DNA of 64,000 nucleotides from Fasciola hepatica. Taxonomy: Eukaryota; Platyhelminthes; Trematoda; Plagiorchiida; Fasciolidae. This document shows, piece by piece, positions 1-9,700 of the stretch. Every line of letters starts with the position of its first letter. The first letter of the stretch is position 1. A program made the position numbers and the translations under genes. The notes below the pieces were generated by a model. It was given only the letters and a program-made list of their open reading frames with translations, was not told the DNA's origin and searched no databases. The stretch is from the NCBI GenBank assembly GCA_948099385.1, contig CANUEZ040000159.1, positions 5,908,501 to 5,972,500 of the forward strand, in the 5' to 3' direction.

Positions 1-42
1 TGAGGCAGACCGACGAGGGCCATTTGGACTGAGCAGAAGCTC

Positions 43-555
43 ATGATGGCAAGGCAGCCCAAAGAGAAGAGTGACCGTAATATAGCGAAGGATGGGCCAG
101 CTAGAGCAGACGACTTTGCGCTCCTGGTGCTGGAAAACAAAGTAAAGGATCTGCAAAGGCAAATCTTGTCGACGGGCAGGGTCTCAAGCCGCAGGCTCCT
201 GATCCTAAACCAGGAAGAACCTCCTATAAGGGAATCGAAAGCCAGGCGGGACATAGATAGGAGGAGGGTCAACGACATACTGCGAATCGCAGGTGTTCCG
301 TACCATACTTCTCTAAGAAGAGTGCACAGAGTGGGCACATGGAAGTCACCACTTGGGAACAAAGGCGAACATCGTGAAAGACCAATACTAGTGGAGTTCG
401 CTGGTGAGGCCACCCGGGATAGACTTCTGGCGAGAACAGCAGTAGTGGCTCACACCACCAAGGGTAGATACCAAACTGTGCCAGACGAGCATAGAGTAAG
501 GCCCGGGGGTCTAGCACCGGGGGTAACCGGGCTTGACCAGCCAGGGCGCTGGTGA
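43..555 (+). pseudogene. LINE N-terminal region with RRM-like fold (remnant)
   Basis: An open stretch of 170 codons. Residues about 27-45 could form a short helix or coiled coil. Residues about 75-135 look like the RRM-like, nucleic-acid-binding part of CR1-type LINE proteins: a VNDILRIAGVPY segment, a basic strand and an RPILVEFAGEA strand. This part is thought to bind the element's RNA. The frame stops at 555, and a second open piece (552-890) continues in another frame with no motif I recognise. The start may be upstream of the window. Assignment is by pattern and by position upstream of the endonuclease. Confidence 0.5.
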
Positions 556-1030
556 GAAACGAACAAGTTCATCGGAGTGCCATACTTGGCTCTCAGGCCC
601 CAGTCCTGACAGTAATAAAGAATCCACTTGCAAGGTCGGAAGTAGTTGTAATTGAGGATGCGCTGGTAGATGAAAATACGCAGTACTGTCCGAAGGCGGA
701 GGACAGTGTGACCCTTGTCAGCCTGGATGGTATGGCAACTCCTATAGAGATGGATTGGGGGTCGCCGGAAGTTTTGGGTCGTCAGCCGGCGTCATGCACA
801 TCAGTGGGGACGACCGATCCAGAAAACTTGTCATCATCTCAGGCGTTTCCCCTGACAACCAGACGGGAGTTATTAATAATAGACATCTGAGTGAAGGGGC
901 AAACGCGGTGGTGTTATATACAAACGCGTGTAGTATTAGAAACGAATAGATGGAACTCGCCGAAACCGATGGGTAGCACAAAGCGTCAATAGTTTCCGCC
1001 ACGGAAACGTGACTTTCTAAGGGAGACTAT

Positions 1031-1804
1031 GTGCCCAGACTAATAAGTCACGGTTTTGCAGTCAATATGCAGGATAGAGAACACGATCGCCTTGGAGGAG
1101 GGGTAGCCATCCTCATTAGGTTAGGTACAAACCACCTTCAGTCTCAGACCAAGATGTGCACCCGCAATGTTCAGATGTGCTCAGTTACGTTCATCCTTCC
1201 AGGCAGGAGGGCTAACGTTGTCTGTGTCTACAGGGCACCAAGTACAAACCGCGAAGAGGATGTTTGTTTACTGCGGACTTTGACTGAGCTAGTAAAGGAC
1301 GCACAAAAGACCCTCATAGTGGGCAACTTCAGTCTTCCACACATTGACTGGACGGCTGAGGTCTGCGTGACAGGACCGTAGGAGCAAACCTACCTAGAAT
1401 AGCTGCATGCCAATGCGTTGCACTAGCATATTAGGAAAAATACCAGATATAGGGCTGGATGCGTTCCATCCTTGCTGGATCTGGCAATAACGAATCTCCC
1501 CAACGATGTATCTGGACTGCATTACTGTGCACCGCTAGGCAAGAGTAACCACGTGTGTGTCAAAATCACCCTATGCATGCGGCAACCCAAGGTTCCCTCA
1601 AGGCTGGCTGGACATTTCGGTAGTATGGACATAGATAGGCTTCGTCATAGGACGATGGAGCTAACCTGGGACACGATAGAGGGGGCTACTGTCGAGGAGC
1701 GCTGGCAGGTCATAAAGGGATCCCTGACTGCCCTCAAGGAAGAGTTCGCACCCATGAAACGAAGGAATGGGGAGGCAGACCCATATGGTGGAAGGCTGCA
1801 ATAG
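1031..1804 (+). pseudogene. LINE endonuclease domain (remnant, active site altered)
   Basis: Two open pieces (1031-1381 and 1472-1804) cover an exonuclease-endonuclease-phosphatase domain, which nicks target DNA in LINEs. GGGVAILIR, VVCVYRAPS and VGNFSLPHIDW are typical strands. The last should read GDFN at the catalytic aspartate, and here it reads GNFS. The distal part has LDLAITNLP and a GKSNHVCVKI segment where functional relatives carry SDH. Stops and a frame change around 1381-1470 break the domain. Both the missing catalytic aspartate and the missing SDH box argue that it is inactive. Confidence 0.75.
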
Positions 1805-1902
1805 CCAAGGCTACCAAACGTAGGAATAGCAGCTGGAACCAGTAAAAAGTTTCCGGCAGTCGGCTAGTCCGGAACCGCTATAAAAAGCTCAGAAACGACA
1901 CT

Positions 1903-3683
1903 GTGAGCCTCCTGAGAACTTCCAAGCGGGAATTTGGGCTCACACTGGCCCAGTGCGTAATACAACAGCCGAAAAAGCTCTACAGCTATGTGCAGTCGAA
2001 AAGTTCAACAAAGAATGCCGTAGGTCCACTATCCACTAGGGACCACGGTATTGTCACTGATGAACAGGGCAAAACAGATGCCCTGGGGGAATACTTTGTA
2101 GTGTACATAGAATGGATAGTGGGGTACGAGTCGATCTGGCTCTGGTGCATCCTGCTCCGCAGTTAAACGAGCTAAATCTCTCAGAGGAAAGCGTGCGTAA
2201 TTACCTACACAAAGTAAACAGCCACAAGTCAGCGGGCCCAGATGGCACCCACCCAGCTATGATCAAGCCGTTGGCGGAAGTCATAGCTCCATTAGTATGC
2301 GGGCTGTACGGGTCCACGTTGGACCCGAGTAAGCTGCCATAAGACTGGAAAGTCGTGACCATCGTGGCAATAAATGAAAGTGGACCTAAATCGGCTATGC
2401 ATAACTACGGGCCGGTAAGCCTAACTAGCATCCCATACAAAGTCCCTAAGAAGATCATCCGTGCCCATATTTGCCAGCACTTACTGGAGCACTCCATGTT
2501 AAGTCCGGACCAGCATGGATTCCTGAAAAATAGATCTTGTCTGACCAATCTCTTGTGCTTCATAGATGAAGTAACTCGACGACTGGACGAAGGTCAGCAA
2601 GTTGAGGTATGCTACATCGACTTGAGAAAGGCGTTCGACTTCGTTAATTATCGTCTTTTGCTACGCAAGATGGAGACGTTTGGTATAGAAGGGCCAGTAT
2701 AAAGGTGGCTGGCGGGCTTCCTCTCCTACAGAACGTTTTACGTCAAAGTAAGGGACAAGTGCTCCAGTTTGGTGAATGTCACCAGTGGTGTACCTCGGGG
2801 ATCCGTCCTCGGCCCGGTACTGTTCTTGTTGCATATTAACGATCTGGAATCCGCCTTTCAATCTTCTGGCTTTATTTTTGCGGATCACGTGAAGATTGTC
2901 GGATCTGAGGGTAGAGGTGACTAGGTTAGGGATATAGGAACCGTTCTGGACTGGGCATTCAAGTAGGACTTACCCCTGAAAGCTGGAAAAAGCCATTTTT
3001 TGTCAAGGTCAACAAAAAGTCTAACTGTCACTCATGACCAAGGGCTGTTCACCACAAAAGCAGTCAGTAGGGTTGAAGACCTTGAGGTCGTCATAAGCAG
3101 TGACTTTAAATGGTCGGACCAGTGCAACGCTGCTGCACAAAAGGCTCGTGGCGGGCTCCTTAGACTGCGATCAGCTTTGTCTTGCCAGCAGCCGGATGCA
3201 TTTGTGCCTATTTACATGGCTATGGTACGACCTATTTTAGAAGGTAGCGTGAAGGCTTGGTTACCCTTCTACGCAAAGGACGCCGCTTACCTGGAGGAAA
3301 TACAAAGTCACGCCACTCGGATGATTGAAGGGCAGAAGGGTAAGACGTCCGAGCAGAGACTCTGTGACCTGAATCTCTTCCCACTGGAATGTGGGAGAGG
3401 TCGAGGGGATCTTATAGAAGCGTTCAAGGTAATGAAGGGCCTTTCTGGTCTTAGGCGGGATAGTCTATTTCAAGTGGCTTTAAATTCCAGAACGATGGGA
3501 CACGAAAAGAAGCTGACGAAAGCTCCAGCTAGGTTGATGACTAGATCGCACTTCTTCAGCAGCAGAGTAGTGAACAGTTGGAACTTTCTGTCTGGTGGAA
3601 TGATAGATCTGCAGACAGTTCAGTCCTTCAAAGATGCCCTAGATCGCAAGTGGTACGAGATATCTCTTTGTAGTGAGCGTTGA
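1903..3683 (+). pseudogene. LINE reverse transcriptase and C-terminal domain (remnant)
   Basis: Pieces in shifting frames cover a LINE reverse transcriptase. The pre-RT and finger region is at 1903-2342 (HKSAGPDGTHPAMIK). The palm is at 2355-2702 (YIDLRKAFDFVNYRLL). At about 2780-2850 there is SGVPRGSVLGPVLFLLHIND, then FADH where a working enzyme has FADD. The thumb and C-terminal region is at 3000-3683 (MVRPILEGSVKAWLPF), ending in a typical tail with SSRVVNSWNFL before the stop at 3683. The loss of one catalytic aspartate plus several stops (about 2342, 2702, 2922) make it non-functional. It is continuous in order with the endonuclease upstream. Confidence 0.85.
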
Positions 3684-3953
3684 GTATGTTAGCCAGATGT
3701 ATGACGGGGGGCACTGTGGTCCTTCTGGAGTATGTTTAAATCGACGTTTTCGCTCATTGCATACAGTCTCAGTAAACGCTCACGATGCATAATATCTCAC
3801 GCAGTTGATGCGTGATGAGGTTTTCCGTTTCTTTCCCATTTTAGCGGGGATTCGACGAAATACACTCCACAATGGTGGGTGCATAACCGGTGTGCTTACC
3901 ATCGAAGGAATTCTGGATGCTCGATTGGAAATGGCCATTAACTGTCCTGTGCA

Positions 3954-3975
3954 AACTGAACTGAACTGAACTGAA
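3954..3975 (+). repeat. AACTG short tandem repeat, LINE 3' tail
   Basis: Four AACTG units followed by AATT. Short tandem tails mark the 3' end of CR1-like LINEs, so this is taken as the end of the element that starts at the window edge. Confidence 0.7.
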
Positions 3976-4478
3976 TTTTACGCGAGTCGAAAATAAATTT
4001 ATGCGGAGGAAATCTACAACCGGATCAACGTACACTGCTTAATGAACAGTTTATTTCAATACATTCACCTAATACATTGAAAAGTTGGTACATCGATGTA
4101 CCAACTTAGAGATCGTTCTGTTTCTTACCTTGAAACAGGTCAATTGAGAAAAATTGGTAAATAATCATTATTCGGACAATAAAGTTGAGAATAAAAGGGC
4201 GAAACTTGAGAAAACTGACAAAAATTACCGAAGCATATGACGTATTTTCACGACTGGCACAAACCGCTCGGAAATTATTCTTAAGCCACCCAGAAACCGC
4301 TGGAAAATCAATCAGTGTGATAGTACAAACCGCTCAAAAACCAGCCAAGAATCAACTGGTTTCGGGACGGTTTTAAAGCGGTTTTGCTACACGAGTTGTT
4401 TTGAACCAACACATCGATGTGTTTGCTTCAATTTGATGTAAGATCATGCGGTAAATAAAATTGAAAATAAACACAAAC
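3976..4478. other. Intronic or intergenic sequence with two small palindromes
   Basis: No coding exon seen. It follows the splice donor of the second EF-hand exon, so it is probably intron on the minus strand. It holds the perfect palindrome at 4082-4107, a shorter one at 4409-4422 with the same ACATCGATGT core, and several copies of an AAACCGCT motif (about 4260-4330, inverted near 4376). A short plus-strand open frame at 4185-4376 has no recognisable features. Confidence 0.4.
4082..4107. repeat. 26-bp perfect palindrome
   Basis: Two 13-base halves, AAGTTGGTACATC and its exact complement, with no spacer, centred between 4094 and 4095. A second, shorter palindrome with the same ten-base core lies at 4409-4422. 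The function is unknown. Confidence 0.9.
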
Positions 4479-4833
4479 CTCAATTCTTCCGGTGAAATGT
4501 ACCCGTCGCCATTACGATCGAAGAACTGGAATGCGATACGTAAGTTTGCGTCTGTTTCCGCGTGACGTTTCTTTTGGACCATCATCGAGATAAATTCAGG
4601 GAAATTTATGGTTCCAGAATCTAAACTCGATTTTTTGGCATTTGATAAAATGTCTTACTATCAAAATCCACTTTTCGGATCATTTCACGAACCTCTGCGT
4701 CTGATGGCTTGCATCCCAACCGCCACATAACGCCTTTCAGTTCCGTGGCATCTATTTCTCCATCTCCATTTTGATCATACATAGAGAATGCACGTCTTAG
4801 AACTTCTATATCATCTTGTGAGAGATGGTGCAC
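4479..4833 (-). CDS. Calmodulin-like EF-hand protein, two internal exons (partial gene)
   Basis: Two exons (4659-4833, then 4479-4620) join in frame across a micro-intron. They encode three EF-hand calcium-binding loops. Loop 1 is DQNGDGEIDATE. Loop 2 is completed across the splice junction (D-x-D-x-S-G with a final E). Loop 3 is DRNGDGYISPEE. A loop spans 12 residues, and the coordinating positions 1, 3, 5 and 12 are conserved in all three. The spacing matches calmodulin, so the protein is probably a cytosolic calcium sensor. The first exon is preceded by a good acceptor (TTCTGCACAG). The second ends at a GTTTGT donor after EELR. The start exon and the exon for the fourth loop were not found. 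The fourth may lie left of the window beyond the LINE. It could be calmodulin itself, a calmodulin-like paralogue or a pseudogene. Confidence 0.8.
4621..4658 (-). other. 38-nt micro-intron in the EF-hand gene
   Basis: On the minus strand it begins GTAAGA and ends TTTAG. Removing it completes the second EF-hand loop in frame, while reading through reaches a stop at its end. Very short introns of about this size are known in flatworm genes, particularly near 5' ends. Confidence 0.8.
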
Positions 4834-5459
4834 CTGTGCAGAAAAATCTGAAGTTAAACGACAGGACCACATACCATTCTTGACGCCTCGAGCGCAATAA
4901 CAGAAACGCCACTCGAAAACTCGCTTTTCGGATCGAAAAAAGCTGGTTTGGTTAAACAATCAGGTTTCGTTCAATTTCTAGGGCTTGATGACAGCTCTGC
5001 AGATTGTCTTCTTTTACATTTTTGAGCTCTTCCTATTGACTAGTATCCCGAAGTTCTGTAAGATAGTCTCTCGTGGGTGAGTCTGGGAAAGGTCTTGAAG
5101 TCATGAATTCTTGAAGTAATTGTCCTGATATATTTCATGGGCGTGGGCCCAGATTTTCCCCTTTCTTGCATATATCTTCTTTCTTCCCGTGCTACCGAGC
5201 TTGAATGGCAAGACCCGACAACAAGAGGGCAACCATGTTCGCAAAAGCAACGTCAGAATTAGAATAAATGTTTCCCATGTAGAACAAGAGACCGATAATA
5301 TGAATATGGATACATCAAGCTTAACTAGTTTTGTCGCTCAAGAATTTACACAGAAGAGTTATTAGCATATACATTCGTAAGAAGGATTAGAATGGATCAA
5401 TTTTCATCCGCCTACAAGTATATAGGATTGAAGACGAGACTTGAAAAGTGGGGGAGAAT
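4834..5459. other. Upstream of the EF-hand exon, no feature recognised
   Basis: Probably intron or 5' flank of the EF-hand gene. The minus-strand frame stays open for 42 codons above the acceptor at 4834 but does not look coding. No start exon, repeat or RNA gene was recognised. Confidence 0.3.
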
Positions 5460-6062
5460 AATCTACGCTAGGTAAATCGGAGAATTTGCTGGATTTGGCT
5501 TCAGTCCTAACCAATTGTCTAGTCTGGCCTTAAATGCCTCTTTTGGAAGGGCGCTCAATACCTGCTGTGGGAGGCTATTCCATGGAGATATTATCCGGGA
5601 CGAGAAGAAGTGTTGTTTAATGAAGGTACGTAGACGAGTTTTGAAGAGTTTCCTAGTTTGTCCTCGCGGAGTCTCCGCTTTCGGACGAGTGAAAAGCTGA
5701 TCCAACAGGCCCGTTAAGAATAGCTCAAACATCAGGAATATGTCTTCTCTAATACGGCCTGTCTCAGGAGGGTTGAGATTAAGTGATATTAGACGAATCC
5801 GTTAGGGGGTAAAAAGTAAGCTATGCCCAATTTTGGTCGCTTTCCTTTGAATACGCTCCAAGAAGTCTGATCTCTGACGAGGCCAGTGGGTGTCATCTGG
5901 CTGCCGTATTCTAAAACAGGCCGAATATAAATTCCATATAGAAGATGGAAGTCTTCCTTGGAGATCATCGGAAAAGCTCGTTTATTAAAGTTTAGAGCAC
6001 GAGTTGTAGGCGAACACATGTTTTCGGTGACTTCCTTCTCAAGCCATTGCAATCACATCTAT
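5460..6062 (-). pseudogene. LINE reverse transcriptase C-terminal fragment
   Basis: Two minus-strand open pieces (5789-6052, then 5463-5732). The first carries KRAFPMISKEDFHLLYGIYI followed by RPVLEYGSQ, the usual thumb signature after the RT palm. The second carries QHFFSSRIISPWNSLPQQVL and a short final helix, the standard end of a CR1/Jockey-like protein. The frame is lost between them. No palm motifs remain, so it is a 5'-truncated dead copy. No 3' tail repeat was recognised. It differs in sequence from the LINE at the window start. Confidence 0.75.
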
Positions 6063-6232
6063 ATGAAAAAGAATTATAAGAACTTACAAGAGTTTCCGTC
6101 CTTCCTCACCCTTGATTCGCCGTACAAACTTAGTGAGGCTTTTTCCAGCTCTTCTTTATAATACATTTTCAATAAATATGATTGTAATGGCCTGAGAATG
6201 AAATCATCGAAAAATAGTTCGCCTGCAACTCG

Positions 6233-6658
6233 TGTAAAGTCCAGCCACCGGAACGTTCGAGCGACGCGTAGCAACCAATTTCGACACAATTCAAAACAAA
6301 GTCGATTCCAAATAGCTACGGTACTATATACAACAAATTAATTAATTTTACAATAATCAAACCTCAATAGTGTTCCTTCTGGGCTCTTTCGCTCCAAATT
6401 GGAAAACAAATCAACAACTGCAGCTGGGTTACAGCCAAAGGTTAGATACAGAAGATAAGATTACCAAATACAGTCACAACGAAGTTCAAACTGAGCGACT
6501 CTCGCTCGAGGCAACGGTAGGAGTCCGGTTTGTAACAAAGGCTTAGAGAAATAAAACAAACAATCGGAATTCCAGCAAATATAGTTCATACGAATGATTA
6601 ATGTCGTTTGTAACATGGATGCTAATGCATGGAATGGGGTTTCCTGAACTCCTTTACA
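6233..6658 (-). repeat. 3' LTR of the BEL/Pao element
   Basis: 426 bp, no difference seen from the 5' LTR at 12267-12692. The ends form a TGTAAAG/CTTTACA inverted repeat with TG...CA termini. It is preceded by ACTCG, one half of the target duplication. Confidence 0.97.
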
Positions 6659-6675
6659 CCGGCCCCCAAAATCCG
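6659..6675 (-). other. Candidate polypurine tract
   Basis: Read on the minus strand this ends in TTTTGGGGGCCGG directly before the 3' LTR. It is purine-rich but interrupted by CC, so the assignment is tentative. Position is the main argument. Confidence 0.45.
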
Positions 6676-6749
6676 ACCCGGATTTTTTCCCGTGCACCGC
6701 TAGGTGTGGTCGGCCTCATGCATCGGCTCGCCCTACGGTTCCCCAATAC

Positions 6750-9700
6750 CTAAAACTGGTCACCGTCAATAGCAGCTCCCAGTCGGACAAGTGGATCAAC
6801 TCTCAGTGGTCCCTCCCGGTTCGGCAGATCCGAAGACCCGCCTCCCACTTGAGGAAAGTTGGCCTCTGAACTTACACCACCAGCGTCCGGTTCGCCCTCA
6901 ATAAGACAAATCTTTCTAATGTCACGGAGCACTAATCCTTCATTAGTTCGCACTGTTGCCGTTCGTACCAAGCCATCGTCCGAAACTGAGATGTTTTCGA
7001 TTACTCCTATCGGCCACCGGCCACGCGGCAAAACCTCCGAAACTAGGAGCACTACATCACCCGATCTAAAATTGCGTTCTCGAGTTATCCACTTCTGCCG
7101 CTGTTGTAATAGTGGAAGATATTCCCTGGTCCATCTCTTCCAAAACACAGACGCTAGGTAGTTTGCCTGCCTCCACTGACGAACCATTCTATCGCGCAAC
7201 GAATCCGTCGGAATATCTCGTGGGTTCGCCCTCAGGATAAGCAGGTCATTGGGCGTGAGTACTGGCAGATCACGACAGTCCGAGGTCAAAGGCACTAGCG
7301 GTCGTCCGTTTACTATCCGCTCACTTTCCGTGAGGAATGTCAACAGTATTTCGTCAGTCATCGGCTGCTCGTCACAAACTGAAAGAAGTACTCTTCTAAC
7401 CGAGCGCACCATGATCTCCCATATGCCACCACGGTGACTAGCATGTGGAGGATTGAAGTGCCACTGCACGCCCCGTTGCAACAATCTATCGGCAATCTTA
7501 TCACTAGACCAGTTTTCCATTAGGTTCTTCAATTCCCTTTGAGCCCCAACAAAGTTTGTACCGTTATCACTAAAAATCTCGGACGGTGCTCCTCTCCTCG
7601 ACATGAAACGCAGTAATGTCATGATGAATGAATCCGTGCTTAGAGAATAAGAAACTTCAATATGTACCGCACGCATCTGGAGACAGGTGAAGATGCATCC
7701 ATATCGTTTCTCCATGCTGCGCCCATGTTTAACCGCAAATGGGCCGAAGTAATCTATTCCGACGTACTTGAACGGAAACCAACCTTGTTGGACTCTAATG
7801 GCTGGTAGAGGAGCCATCATCTGTTTGCCCACAACCGCCAAATGCTTCCGGCATTTCCAACATCCTCCAAGTACTCGCTTGACGGCAGCCCCCCCCTGTA
7901 CAATCCAAAATTTTTTGCGAAGTTCCGCGAGTAACTGAGAAGGTCCTGCGTGTCCTTCCATCGCGTGGTACCATCGGATTATCGAGTCTGTAATCGGGTG
8001 AGTCTTGGGTAGTATCACCGGATGTTTCACACCCCGAAGCTGACTGGAGTAGTTCAGTCGTCCTCCAACACAAATAATTCCATTTAATAAAATTGGATCG
8101 AGTTTTAATAGAGTCCTGTTCATCGGAGATTTGTTAGTGCATAGGTTATTGCTCCTGTCTCGTAGCCATTTTAACTCTTCGCCATAGACCTTAGCTTGTA
8201 CAATCATAATAACACTTTCCTCCGCTTTAGCAATGTCGTGTAACTTCAACGGCCCAGTTGTCAATCCTAGATCCGTGCGCCCGCCTCTCATGACTGCAAC
8301 GTACATTTTAAAACGGGTTAACCACGCTACCGACTTCAGCAAGTGAAACCAACTGGAGTGCCTAGCTAGAAGTGCGTCCGACCATGTATCCCGCAACACT
8401 GTGAGAACTGTACTCGAAAGCTGCTTCAACTCAACGTTTGGTGGTGCTGCATCAACCGTAGGCCAGGTCGGCCATGAGGTTTCATCGCCCATCAGGAATT
8501 TAGGACCTTCGAACCAGCAGCTGATATCACTCGGTGATGTTGTGCCTCTTGATGCCAAGTCTGCGGGGTTAGCCTCCGATCTGACATGCCGCCACTGCCA
8601 GGGTTCCGACCACTGATGGATTTCAGCCAAACGGTTCGCAACGTACGTACTAAATCTCGTTTTAGTGTTGTTTATGTAATGCAAAACTATAGCAGAGTCC
8701 GTCCAGTAGTAGGCCTTACCAAACTTGATTCCAGTTTCTTCCATGAGCATCCGAGAAACTCTAACGGCCAGTCTTGCTGCGGCTAACTCCAAGCGCGGGA
8801 TCGTTATGGTCTTCAGAGGAGCTACCCTTGACTTAGAGAACAATAGGGCACAGTAGGGGGCTATGTCCCTTGAAACCATTCTGGAATACGCCACCACCCC
8901 ATAGCCAACTTCAGAAGCGTCACAAAATACATGAAGCTGCACACCTTCGTTCAGCGAGTTACCTCTAATAATGGGACGCTGAATTTTGAATGCGCAAAGT
9001 TGTTCCATACTTCTTAACCACTCATTCCAGCATCGTAGGGGTCCTTCTCCAATTGGATCGTCCCAACCAAGCTTCAAGCGACACAGTGATTGCAATAACA
9101 CCTTGCCTGGCAGAATGAAAGGTGAAACCAACCCTAGCGGGTCGAACACGGATGATACTATAGACAACAAGCCACGCCTTGTTTGAGGTTTTTCGCGTAT
9201 TGAGAATGAAAACTGGAACGTGTCTTCTATTGCGTTCCATTCTAACCCCAACGTCCTCTCCGGCACAGGCGCGCAATCATCTATTTCCAAAGTGGGATGG
9301 GCGAGCTCAGATTTTGGTAAAATATCCAGCACCTCCTTACGATTACACACCCACTTATGAAGCCGGAATCCGCCTCGTGATAGTAACTCACTCATCTGGA
9401 TAGCGAAAACTCTCGCATTCTCCGGTGTGGGCAAAGAAACAAGACAGTCGTCTACATAGAAGTTGTTATACACGGCCGTGGAGACGTAATCCTCATACTG
9501 TCCTCCCCAATCGTTTGCCGTGCGACGTAACGCGAAATTTGCACAAAATGGGGAGGAAGTGGCACCAAAAGGGTGGGCATTCATCTGATATTCAACAGGA
9601 TTACCACCTAGTCGACCATTTTCCCACCACAGGAACCTCAGTGCTCCTTTGTCTCTCGTTGGCACTCGAACCTGCATGAACATTTCTTCAATATCCGCAG

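Larger units (their letters stand above)
1..3975 (+). mobile_element. CR1/Jockey-like LINE, decayed, probably cut by the window edge
   Basis: A non-LTR retrotransposon read on the plus strand. Recognisable in order are an RRM-like N-terminal domain (43-555), an apurinic-type endonuclease (1031-1550), a reverse transcriptase (2112-2920) and a LINE C-terminal domain (3000-3683). A short 3' UTR ends in AACTG repeats at 3954-3974. The frame is broken at many places, so it is a dead copy. A LINE with this domain order copies itself by target-primed reverse transcription. The tail lies between the element and the EF-hand gene on the opposite strand, so this copy probably sits antisense in an intron of that gene. 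Family placement rests on motif style only. Confidence 0.85.
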
